From: an uncultured Candidatus Poseidoniales archaeon
GTDB taxonomy: Archaea > Thermoplasmatota > Poseidoniia > Poseidoniales > Poseidoniaceae
Assembly: GCA_902625885.1 (NCBI GenBank)
Contig: CACODE010000002.1
Coordinates: forward strand, 72,454 to 136,453
Length of the DNA: 64,000 nucleotides
Reading direction: 5' to 3'
Part shown: positions 8,739 through 16,000 of the stretch, piece by piece
Layout: every line of letters begins with the position of its first letter
How positions within the stretch are numbered: position 1 is the first letter of the stretch
The notes under the pieces: generated by a model
Told to the model about the DNA's origin: nothing
The model's input: the letters and a program-made list of their open reading frames with translations, nothing else
Databases searched by the model: none
Made by a program: the position numbers and the translations under genes

Positions 8739-9116
8739 TCACTTGAACGGATTTGTCGCTATTCCGATATTGATGCCAGCACCAAACAACGAGCCAACAA
8801 CGGGAATACCGGCGAACGGATTCTTGTAGGTCTTGCCGGTTTCTTTGTCCTCGTATTCCTTCTTCCCGAGGACGGGTTCCATCACGCCGTCCGCCAACTC
8901 GCCCAAGTCGTCCATGATGTCCTCGGTCCACCCTGCGACGGCCTTAGCGGTCTTGTAGCCGATGTAAGCGGCGGAACCCACGCCTGCGGCGATGATGACA
9001 GGGCCAGTGACGTTCTTGACGACGCTTCCGCCGACATACGCTTCCAGCATGTCACGCTCTTTCTCCTGCAACTCAATGCGATGGACGATAACCTGCGTGG
9101 GCTTTGACTTAGGCAT
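8739..9116 (-). CDS. Element gene: small membrane-associated protein
   Basis: This encodes 125 residues and is the last gene of the minus-strand block. A charged N-terminal part (VHRIELQEKERDMLEAYVGG) is followed by a hydrophobic stretch (VTGPVIIAAGVGSAAYIGY) and a Gly/Ala-rich C-terminal segment (GSLFGAGINIGIATNPFK). The start at 9116 (MPKSKPTQ) falls 4 bases after the preceding stop; a longer frame to 9188 would overlap the previous gene. No family is recognised. The make-up is compatible with a small membrane-embedded virion component, but that is inference from context. Confidence 0.65.
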   Translation of the reverse strand: MPKSKPTQVIVHRIELQEKERDMLEAYVGGSVVKNVTGPVIIAAGVGSAAYIGYKTAKAVAGWTEDIMDDLGELADGVMEPVLGKKEYEDKETGKTYKNPFAGIPVVGSLFGAGINIGIATNPFK

Positions 9117-9120
9117 GGTA

Positions 9121-9351
9121 TCACGCAAGGAGTTCTTTGGTGCGCAGTAGCCACGACAGATAGGCGCAGATTTCCGCCGTTTCCGCACGGGCCAGCACGC
9201 CGTTCAAATCGGCCTTGACATCGGCGGCGAGGATGTCGGCAAAGGTGGAACTGCTATACTTGACATAGAGGGGGTTCTCCATGAGCCTACGGTTGCCCGT
9301 AGAGGCCGCCCAGTTGATGGGATAACCCGAGGTCATACCGGTTCGCCTCAC
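9121..9351 (-). CDS. Element gene: 76-residue hypothetical protein
   Basis: This small protein has a basic N-terminus (MRRTGMTSGY) and a helical C-terminal half (ADLNGVLARAETAEICAYLSWLLRTKELLA). Its ATG overlaps the stop of the candidate coat-protein gene by 4 bp, which supports translational coupling and a real gene despite its size. No family is recognised. Confidence 0.6.
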   Translation of the reverse strand: MRRTGMTSGYPINWAASTGNRRLMENPLYVKYSSSTFADILAADVKADLNGVLARAETAEICAYLSWLLRTKELLA

Positions 9352-10055
9352 GGTGCAGAGGTCGTTTGAACCTTGATTTGGAAACCCTTCCCGATGGGAA
9401 CGGCCAATGAATCGGCGTTGAGGTTCTTGTAGAGCGACATCGCCCCGAGCGTATCACCACGGACACCGCCGAACAGCGTAAGCACGACACCGCCCGAGTT
9501 GTCAATGATGGTCACCTCATCCACGGTCGCCCCGTCCTCTGCTTGCACGCAGATGGAGCCGAGCGTTGAGTTGAACATTGAGTCGCCGAGGGTCTGGTCA
9601 TTCACGACCGTTTTCATGGCCGTAGGCACGCCGTCAACGACGCCTTTCGCCTCAAACAACTCGACGCCCTTCGTGGTCTGAATCCATGCGAGAACATTCG
9701 TTTGCTGGGCCGTCCCGTCAACTGGCAGAGGGTACACGGTGAAGATGTCGTTCGGGTTGATGCTGTACGGTGCGATACGGGACGAATCAAAGCAGGCGAG
9801 GCCGTCTTTGGAGCCAAAGCCCCAGCGATTGAAAACGAGGCTCTGGGCGTTCTGTATGCGCCACGCCACGAGTCCGCCGGTGTATTGGCATTGAACTTGA
9901 GAAATGGTCGTGTTTGGCATCAGAATGCCGACCTGCTGGCCGCTAATGGTATCGGTCAAGGTGTTGCCGTCCCAGATGTCATCAGTTGCGTTCTTGGAGA
10001 AGACCTTGCCCATCCGGGCGTTGCTCAAAGTTGCTTGAACATCCTGCGTGGTCAT
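9348..10055 (-). CDS. Element gene: candidate coat (major capsid-like) protein
   Basis: This 235-residue protein is the largest product of the minus-strand block. It is rich in Gly, Thr, Val, Asn and Gln with alternating hydrophobic patterns and few charged helices, as expected for an all-beta fold. It lacks a signal peptide and a transmembrane helix. Position in the middle of a compact block of small basic and membrane-type proteins fits a structural gene. It is short for a double jelly-roll capsid protein but right for a single jelly roll. No sequence motif proves capsid identity, so treat this as a hypothesis for structure prediction. Confidence 0.55.
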   Translation of the reverse strand: MTTQDVQATLSNARMGKVFSKNATDDIWDGNTLTDTISGQQVGILMPNTTISQVQCQYTGGLVAWRIQNAQSLVFNRWGFGSKDGLACFDSSRIAPYSINPNDIFTVYPLPVDGTAQQTNVLAWIQTTKGVELFEAKGVVDGVPTAMKTVVNDQTLGDSMFNSTLGSICVQAEDGATVDEVTIIDNSGGVVLTLFGGVRGDTLGAMSLYKNLNADSLAVPIGKGFQIKVQTTSAP

Positions 10056-10507
10056 ACCTTCACCCCGCTAAGTCCAGCCGCTTTGAGCATCCGGTTGGCA
10101 GGCGTGATGATTGGTTTCCGGAGCAACTTCGTTCCGATTTTGAAAGCGATGGGTATGCCGATGACAGCCCCCAGCATTGGAACGGCGTTCCTCTTGAGGT
10201 TGGTCTTGAGAACCTGCGGAACTCCACCCGACCAATACGAGCCAGCGATACCGCCAGAGCCTCCCATCGCCCGGTCAATCAATTCCTTCAAGGTCAACTC
10301 GTCCGAGTTGTTGCCGCTACTGTACCCGCCGCCGAAGTCGTTACGGAGGCCAAGGAAAGTAAGCAGGTTGACGCCCATCATCCCTCTGCTAACAGCGTCG
10401 GCGATGAGGTACTGTTGCGCAAGCATGGTGACGTTAGTTGTCTTCTTGCGTCGGCGTCTGGTCGTCGTCTGGCGGGAGAACCTCCCATTCTTGCTCCGGC
10501 GTGGCAT
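10052..10507 (-). CDS. Element gene: basic, glycine-rich membrane-type protein
   Basis: This encodes 151 residues if it starts at 10507, with a very basic N-terminus (MPRRSKNGRFSRQ then RRRRKK). It continues with a Gly/Ser-rich middle and a hydrophobic Gly/Pro/Ile segment (VPMLGAVIGIPIAFKIGTKLL). An alternative Met at 10426 removes the basic arm and the 74-bp overlap with the upstream gene. Its stop overlaps the next start by 4 bp. An arginine-rich arm is common in nucleic-acid-contacting virion proteins, but the start choice decides whether it exists. Confidence 0.6.
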   Translation of the reverse strand: MPRRSKNGRFSRQTTTRRRRKKTTNVTMLAQQYLIADAVSRGMMGVNLLTFLGLRNDFGGGYSSGNNSDELTLKELIDRAMGGSGGIAGSYWSGGVPQVLKTNLKRNAVPMLGAVIGIPIAFKIGTKLLRKPIITPANRMLKAAGLSGVKV

Positions 10508-10784
10508 GTTTCCCAGCCATTCCGTTGCTATTCAAAAGCGAATTGAGGATAATCCCGAACGGCGAATTTGAACCCGCCTCTGGTGGTTTCTGCGAGGTGG
10601 CGTCACCGAGGTCGGCAATCAGTTGGGCCACCTCGTCCAGCAGGTCGGAAGTCTGCTCCAAACGGTCGGTTATGGCCCGTCCTTGGATGGGCAATTCTTC
10701 CTTGATTCCAAAGCAGGAGCGCACCAAAAAGTAGTGTGTTCCAATCAAACCCAACAGCGCAAAAGCCTGCAATTCCTCAAGCAT
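10434..10784 (-). CDS. Element gene: single-helix acidic protein
   Basis: This encodes 116 residues from the Met beginning MLEELQAFALLGLIGTHYFL, which puts a hydrophobic helix at the N-terminus, followed by a helical region and an acidic tail (EWEVLPPDDDQTPTQEDN). The frame is open to a Met at 10967, but the extra 61 residues are low-complexity and come from AT-rich DNA that looks like a control region. It is the first gene of the minus-strand block. No family is recognised. Confidence 0.5.
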   Translation of the reverse strand: MLEELQAFALLGLIGTHYFLVRSCFGIKEELPIQGRAITDRLEQTSDLLDEVAQLIADLGDATSQKPPEAGSNSPFGIILNSLLNSNGMAGKHATPEQEWEVLPPDDDQTPTQEDN

Positions 10785-11287
10785 GTTTGGCGCACCGTGA
10801 AGCGGTTTAGAAGGAGTTCTGGCATACGTACGAACGATCACTACCTCAAGCCAACCTGAACCCGACTCGTCGAGCAAAAAAGGGGTCAAAAACGGTGAGG
10901 TAAATTTTGAGGAAAGTGAAGTTTTTGACTCTGTGTTATTGTTATTGGAGAGAAACGAGAATCTCAAGAATCGTTCTGTGTTACTAAATGTAAAGACACT
11001 ACACTTGACAACGCTTACAACTGCGATATGTGCGGGTTGTTATGAACCCACGCTGGCCGTATTCTGGCATAATTCTGCGTATGTTTAAGACGGTTCGGGA
11101 TTTGCCACTAACCAGAAAAGCACCAACCCCACTACGGACGGGCAACAGGATAGGAAGAATGGCAACTGCGTTAGAGGGCCGACGAAAGGGGCCGTCGTAG
11201 CGTGTGTTGAACAGTGGGAACGACTGGAGAGGGTAGTCTTCGTGACTCCCCAGCGTTCCCATACCACGGAGGGGAAGTTGACAGAAT
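10785..11287. promoter_or_regulatory. Divergent control region of the element
   Basis: This roughly 500-bp stretch separates the two gene blocks and should carry both promoters. The left part is AT-rich with TATA-like patches (for example near 10985-10995 for the minus strand and TTTAAG near 11084 for the plus strand). The right part is GC-rich with strong hairpins just before the plus-strand block. If the minus-strand gene starts at 10967 the non-coding part shrinks to 320 bp. It could also hold the origin of replication. Confidence 0.5.
11216..11260 (+). other. Strong stem-loop upstream of the recombinase operon
   Basis: GGGAACGACTGG (11216-11227) pairs with CCAGCGTTCCC (11250-11260) over 11 bp with one bulged A. 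An inner stem AGTC/GACT (11235-11238 with 11244-11247) closes a TTCGT loop. A weaker stem CGACG/CGTCG lies just before, at 11180-11197. A purine-rich GGAGGGG (11268-11274) follows, ahead of the first gene. It may be a leader RNA or an origin hairpin. Confidence 0.5.
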
Positions 11288-11581
11288 TTGAAGAGACAAT
11301 ACCACTACTTCGTGTATCGGTGCGAAGAGTCCGCAGAGACTCGGGGAAGAACGAAACAACCAGACAGGAGGCAACCCTGCGGACGCTGGGGCGTCCATCA
11401 AAGCCGGGCAGAGGGTTCGTTTGAGGAAACCCTCGCCCAGAAGCCCAGCATCCGGGCAAGGTGCAAATGCGACAGACGGCAGGTGTTGAAGAACGAAAAT
11501 GTCCTGCCAAAGCACCGCTTTGAGCATCGCTCGGCGGCTCGTGCCATCGCTGAACACCTCAACCGGGAGGAAGAGGAATGA
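11288..11581 (+). CDS. Element gene: small basic Cys-containing protein
   Basis: This encodes 97 residues from a TTG start, with Cys at several places, including a CKC pair in the second half (IRARCKCDRRQVL) and a basic helical end (HRSAARAIAEHLNREEEE). It could be a small zinc-binding DNA-binding regulator. Its stop overlaps the next ATG by 4 bp, the main support for it being real. The first half is less convincing and the true start may lie further in. Other frames are also open here, so confidence is moderate. Confidence 0.5.
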   Translation: MKRQYHYFVYRCEESAETRGRTKQPDRRQPCGRWGVHQSRAEGSFEETLAQKPSIRARCKCDRRQVLKNENVLPKHRFEHRSAARAIAEHLNREEEE

Positions 11582-11970
11582 GGCCCATTTTCATTGATGT
11601 CCCATTCCTCAAGGTTGCATGCGGTTGGAGCCGCTACAAGACCCGCAAGGGACGCACTCGCTACGGGTGCCTCAATGTCCCCAACTACGAGGGGCCGGGC
11701 GAGGTTCTGGCGTACGATTTCAGCCCCGACAGGAACGGTGACATCAGCGTCAATGTCCGCAAGAAACCACGAGACTTGGAGAGCCTCACGCTCAAGCGCA
11801 TGGCCGACTTCCGGGGCTTCATCATCAGCAAGAACGGATTCGTCCGCCCGCTTGATGAGAAGAGTTCCAACTGGCGGGAACGAAGCAATCCACGAAAGGC
11901 CGAAAATTGGCGAGACTATGCCATGTTCTTGAAGGAGTATCTGGATAGCATGCGTGGTGATGAAGAATGA
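11578..11970 (+). CDS. Element gene: 130-residue hypothetical protein
   Basis: This is a soluble, basic, mixed alpha/beta protein (PIFIDVPFLKVACGW, then GDISVNVRKKPRDLESL and a helical C-terminus). It is linked to both neighbours by 4-bp start/stop overlaps, so the plus-strand block is a translationally coupled trio. No family is recognised. Its place between a small Cys-containing protein and the recombinase suggests a role in replication, excision control or regulation, but nothing in the sequence shows which. Confidence 0.65.
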   Translation: MRPIFIDVPFLKVACGWSRYKTRKGRTRYGCLNVPNYEGPGEVLAYDFSPDRNGDISVNVRKKPRDLESLTLKRMADFRGFIISKNGFVRPLDEKSSNWRERSNPRKAENWRDYAMFLKEYLDSMRGDEE

Positions 11971-12014
11971 TTTCGCTTTGGCTTGCGCTGTCTCTGTTCG
12001 GCTTATGCTTGAGC

Positions 12015-12890
12015 ATGAAAACGGCCCTCTCTGGGCGTCAACCGGTGCTTTACTGCCGGGTGTCCACCAAGGAGCAAAAGAAGACGCTCACGGCGCAGGA
12101 AACGGTCTTGCTGGACTGGCTCAAGCAGAACGGCATCAAACGGAAGCCGAAGGTGTTCAAAGAGCAGGTTAGCGGTACTTCGGAAGAACCGCCCATGCTC
12201 CTTGAGGCGATAGCCTACTGCGTCGCTCGTCCGGGCAAAACCTTCCTGCTCGTCCGAGACTTCCAGCGCATCAGCAGGAACTGGCGATTTGGTGCGGCCA
12301 ACATGATACCGCTATGGAAGGCTGATGTCCCGGTGGTTTCGGCCTTGACGAACCAAGTGTCAAACACCTCGCAGAGCATCCAAGACAACGACTTCCTCAT
12401 TGGTCTGTTCATGGCCCTTGGTGCGCAAGAAGTTGACCAAGTGAAGAAGCGTACCGCCGCAGGAACCGCCGCCGCACGAGCGTTAGGCATTATTCCCGGC
12501 ACGACATTGGATTTCTACCTCAAGGACAGCCTCAACCCATACCGAGAACTGCGCAGGCTCTTGCAGGCTGGCGTAGGACAGACAGAGGGTTCCCGCCGCT
12601 TGAACAAGTCAACCTCGTGGTGGCGCAAGCGCAGGGAGTTCTTCCGTGAAGTCATGGAGCGTGGAGGCGAGGAAGCGATAGAGAACTGGCTCACGACCAC
12701 CGACAGGATGCGGGAGCGATTGGCAACGCTTGACCTCAAGAAGAAGGATGACAAGAAGAAGGAGCGAGCATTGAAGAGAATGACCTCTGGCTTCCTCAAG
12801 TTCCCCTATGAGTTCCCCATGCCGAGCGAGGAACAACTTGACGAGTTCATGCAGAATTTCCAGTTGTACCAACCCAAGCGAACGAAGTGA
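12015..12890 (+). CDS. Serine recombinase (resolvase/invertase family), probable integrase of the element
   Basis: This catalyses site-specific DNA recombination through a phosphoserine link. The resolvase domain has YCRVSTKEQ with the catalytic Ser (about residue 17), FLLVRDFQRISRNW (equivalent to the usual LDRLSRN strand) and the helix MALGAQEVDQVKKRTAAGTA. The C-terminal 130 residues are basic and helical, shorter than in large serine integrases, with no obvious zinc ribbon. The start MKTALSGRQP is preferred. An upstream ATG at 11967 overlaps the previous stop but adds a hydrophobic 16-residue leader that is odd for this family. The gene ends 68 bp from the att site, the usual place for an integrase. 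Confidence 0.88.
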   Translation: MKTALSGRQPVLYCRVSTKEQKKTLTAQETVLLDWLKQNGIKRKPKVFKEQVSGTSEEPPMLLEAIAYCVARPGKTFLLVRDFQRISRNWRFGAANMIPLWKADVPVVSALTNQVSNTSQSIQDNDFLIGLFMALGAQEVDQVKKRTAAGTAAARALGIIPGTTLDFYLKDSLNPYRELRRLLQAGVGQTEGSRRLNKSTSWWRKRREFFREVMERGGEEAIENWLTTTDRMRERLATLDLKKKDDKKKERALKRMTSGFLKFPYEFPMPSEEQLDEFMQNFQLYQPKRTK

Positions 12891-12894
12891 TTTT

Positions 12895-12934
12895 TCCGGA
12901 TTCCGGCGTTTGGCATTCTGGCATTTTTGGCATG
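12895..12934 (+). repeat. Right-end repeats shared with the left end
   Basis: TTCCGGATTCCG (12895-12906), TCTGGCATTTTT (12917-12928) and ATTTTTGGCATG (12923-12934) repeat the three 12-bp words of the left end, here more tightly packed and partly overlapping. They lie between the recombinase stop and the att site. The order is reversed relative to the left end while the orientation is the same. Confidence 0.6.
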
Positions 12935-12958
12935 AAATAATCTGGTCAAAAACAGTGG

Positions 12959-12984
12959 TGCCGGGGGCAGGATTCGAACCTGCG
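12959..12984. repeat. Right attachment site (3' end of tRNA-Leu)
   Basis: These are the last 26 bases of the tRNA gene, matched by the left copy at 8553-8578. The T loop here is the normal TTCGAAT; the left copy has a changed loop. The exchange is therefore most simply placed in the exact 13-bp block 12959-12971, which leaves the tRNA body host-derived. Confidence 0.75.
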
Positions 12985-13040
12985 AAGCATTATGCAGAGG
13001 AGCTTGAATCCACCCCCTTTGACCACTCGGGTACCCCGGC
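12959..13040 (-). tRNA. tRNA-Leu (CAA)
   Basis: This is an 82-nt gene without encoded CCA. The acceptor stem GCCGGGG pairs fully with CCCCGGC, and the discriminator is A as in leucine tRNAs. The D stem is CCC/GGG with GAGTGGTCAAA between. The anticodon loop TTCAAGC gives anticodon CAA at 13004-13006, reading UUG. The anticodon stem has one U-U mismatch. The variable arm is long (GCATAATGC hairpin), as in class II tRNAs, and the T arm is GCAGG-TTCGAAT-CCTGC. Its 3' end is the target of the integrated element. Confidence 0.9.
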
Positions 13041-13073
13041 TTCTTGCCCAGCCGTGCGTCCCGGTCTTCTTCA

Positions 13074-16000
13074 CTATTCCTCTCGCGAGGTGTCCGATAA
13101 GTCCCACGGCTTGGGCGGTGGTCGCCTCAATGAAACGATGCGCTTGATGCGTTCAAGATGGTACAGTTCGTCCCGTTGCGCTCGCCGTTGTCGAACCACA
13201 AACAGCACCATGCCGGCGACGACGAAGGCCAGTATGGAGAGGCTGAACGTCGCCATATCGCCCGCTGAGGAGGATGGATCTCGCGCTCGAATTTCGGCTA
13301 AAGGAACCGGGATACGCAAGCTGTGGTTTTCAATTTCCAAAGTGAGCAGAAGTCGCCCTTCTTTCCAAGCCTCGATGTTCCAAACGAAATTCCTGTACTC
13401 GCCCTTTTCAAGGTAGGCCGTGCCGTTGCCCAACTCCTTCCCCAGGTCGTCTCGAAGGACAACCCGTACCTCACCACCCAGCAGCCCGTCGTTGGCAACC
13501 CTTGCGTAAATCGAGATGTTGTCGCCAAGAACGGGTCGGTACGGTGTGGCCGTGGTTTCGGTGAATTCCGGTTCAAAGGCGAACCAAGTGATGCCAACGG
13601 TGATGGGGGATTGCGGCGAACCGCGCCCAACCAGCGAACGGCCCGACCTGTCGGTTGCATTGAACCAAACGATGAGCACATCGCTGCTGGTGAGTTCAAC
13701 CCCTGCCGGCACGAAATCCACGACGTCTTCGTAGACGGTGAAATCGTTGAGCAGTCGAGCGATGGGCAGGTGAACAACTTGTCGCGAACCTTCCACGATT
13801 TGCCCGACGCGAGAAATTTGCGTGTGCATTTCAAGCGCTGTTGGAGGCATGTCCGTGTCATCGTTGACGCTGACGGAGATGGGGACGGCCGTCATGGCGT
13901 TCGAGGCGTAATTGTTCAACACTCCTGCAGCGATGACGACCCTTGGAGCGACGTCGTCAACGACAACGCCGTAGCTGATGGGGTGGATGATGTACCCTTC
14001 AAAGCCTGTTGGTGCCACGATGAATTCACCCGTGTCTGAATACAGCACGTTTTCGTTCATGTAGACGTCAAAGTCAACGCGGCCGTTCATGGTTAGGTTT
14101 ACAACGCCACCGCCCGTTCGTTCGCCGTCCGACAAAATCCATTCGAACTGTCCCGTCTGCGGGAAGTCGCGCGCCAGTATGGTGGTGTTTTGGTGGTAAA
14201 GCCCGATGCTGTGCTGGACCTTGTCGTTGCGATGGAACCAATAGATTGAACCGTTGTTTTGACCGTACGGCTGCTGCGTATCCACAATCTCAATCCAGCG
14301 CAATTCAACCAAATCGTGGGCCATCCAAGACAAACTGCTGAGGCTGTAAAGTCCCAAACCAAGGTCTTGACCTTCGTCAAACACCTTCAACGACGGCGTC
14401 AATTCTTGTTGCCCGAGATCCCTTGTGGCGTTCCACGTCAACCTGAACGCGACAGAGATGTCGTAGATGTTCGCCAGCGGCCGTTGTTCAACGCTCACGG
14501 ATGGTGATGCAACAAAACAACCCTCGTCGTGTTGAACCTCGGCGAAACGAGGAAGGTAATGGATGAAGCACGACGATTCGTTTTGTTCTCCCAACAACGC
14601 CAGCTCGATCGCATCGAGCGAACCGAGACCGTTCGCATCACCAAGCGTGAAGGAGAAACGGTGTTCATTCCCCGCAAAGAGAAAGCCACTTTGACGGTCA
14701 AGGGTGATGCTGTCAACATCCAAGACGGTGTCCGCTCGGCGTTGAACGCTGAGGGTTGCAAGGTCGTGTTCCGTCCCAAAATCCCCGCCGCCGTCAAGCG
14801 GGTTGCCAGCGAGGTCTTGACCGACCAAAACAACGCTCAGAAGACCGCTGTTGGCGCCGTTTGGAACCACGTTCTCCGAAGCGATAAGGGGAAGGTCAAC
14901 CTCAAGTTCGCGCGCACCCCGGTTCAAACTGACCGTCTGCATGGCGTATTCGGTCGATTGAGGAACGCCGTCGTTGTTGCTGTCGTGGAGGCTCTCAAGC
15001 CAAGTCCACACCTCGAGTTGACTCGCCAACCCTTCCTGGTCGCTGATTTCCAGTCGTAAGGCCACGTCTTTGCCGTACATCGTGATGTGCTCGTCAGCCG
15101 GAACTTCTCGGCCCGCATCAAGCACCGTCAGCGAATCGACTTGCGGGCTTACGGTATCGTGCAAAAACCGCGTTGGCGTCAGGACGACGGTGCGATCGTC
15201 GCTGGTAGCGGTGATGGCGTCCATCGGCCCGCGACGGGAAAGGCTCGGAACGATTTCCAGGAAGGTGTTACTTGGAACAGCATCGCCCTCGCTTGGTGTG
15301 CTAATGGGAACGGTGAACCAACCTCCCGGGCCGACCTCTGCCTGCCAGGACTGGGACCACACCACCGGCGTGCCCGGCCATTCATCTGGGCCCCCTGTGA
15401 GGTTCTTTGGCGGGACGGCACGCATCGTGACGGTGGCCTCTGCCTCGCCTTGGTTGACCCACTGATTGGCGATGCCCTCCATGCGCACGCGTCCTTTGGC
15501 CTCCAAGGCTTGAGAGCGGTTGAGATGGAACGGCCAGAACGAGTTCGTCCAATCGTCAATGCGTCGCGAAGAAACGTCGCTCACCGTGAAATCCACCACT
15601 TCCAAATCGTTCTCTATTTCGTTGAAGGCGGTTTTTCTCACGAACACCTTCGGACCCACTTCCAGCCCGTCTTCATCGGTCGCCGAAACCAGAACGTGCA
15701 AGTCATCCACGTCATCAAGAAGCCAAGTGCTGGTGAAAGACCACGTGATGCTGCACGTGTTTGTTGAGCATGAAACCGATGAATTTTGCACGTCAAGGGG
15801 GGCGAGGCCCGCTCCGCCGAGTTGCCGGAACCTTGGTGCCTGCTGAATTCGGTCAACTTGGACATGAACCAACCTCTGCTCAAGATCGGCGTTGCCACCA
15901 AGGTACAGCGAAATCGCGCTGATGTCTGGCGCATCTTCCGTTGGATTGAGAGGGTTGTACCGGGTGTGATGGCTGGTGAACGAAACGGTCTCCTCGGGCA

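Larger units (their letters stand above)
8553..12958. mobile_element. Integrated mobile element (possible miniature provirus or satellite) in tRNA-Leu(CAA)
   Basis: The segment is 4,406 bp, from the start of the left att copy to the base before the tRNA 3' end. The left boundary repeats the last 26 bases of the tRNA gene with 23 identities, including an exact 13-bp block. It carries eight tightly packed genes in two divergent blocks: five on the minus strand with several small or membrane-type products, and three on the plus strand ending in a serine recombinase 68 bp from the tRNA. Start and stop codons overlap by 4 bp at four junctions. Shared 12-bp repeats lie just inside both ends. No packaging ATPase, replication initiator or polymerase was seen, so the lifestyle (virus, satellite or plasmid-like) is open. 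Confidence 0.8.

Noticed and set aside
9702-10571. Plus-strand frame of 289 codons inside the element
   Set aside because: It is antisense to three coupled minus-strand genes whose start/stop overlaps support the other strand.
10560-10580. T-arm-like motif (GGTTCAAAT on the minus strand)
   Set aside because: No acceptor, D or anticodon arm can be built around it, and it lies inside a coding frame.
11085-11510. Minus-strand frame of 141 codons inside the element
   Set aside because: It covers the hairpin region and the 97-residue gene; no ribosome site and no coupling to a neighbour. Not fully excluded.
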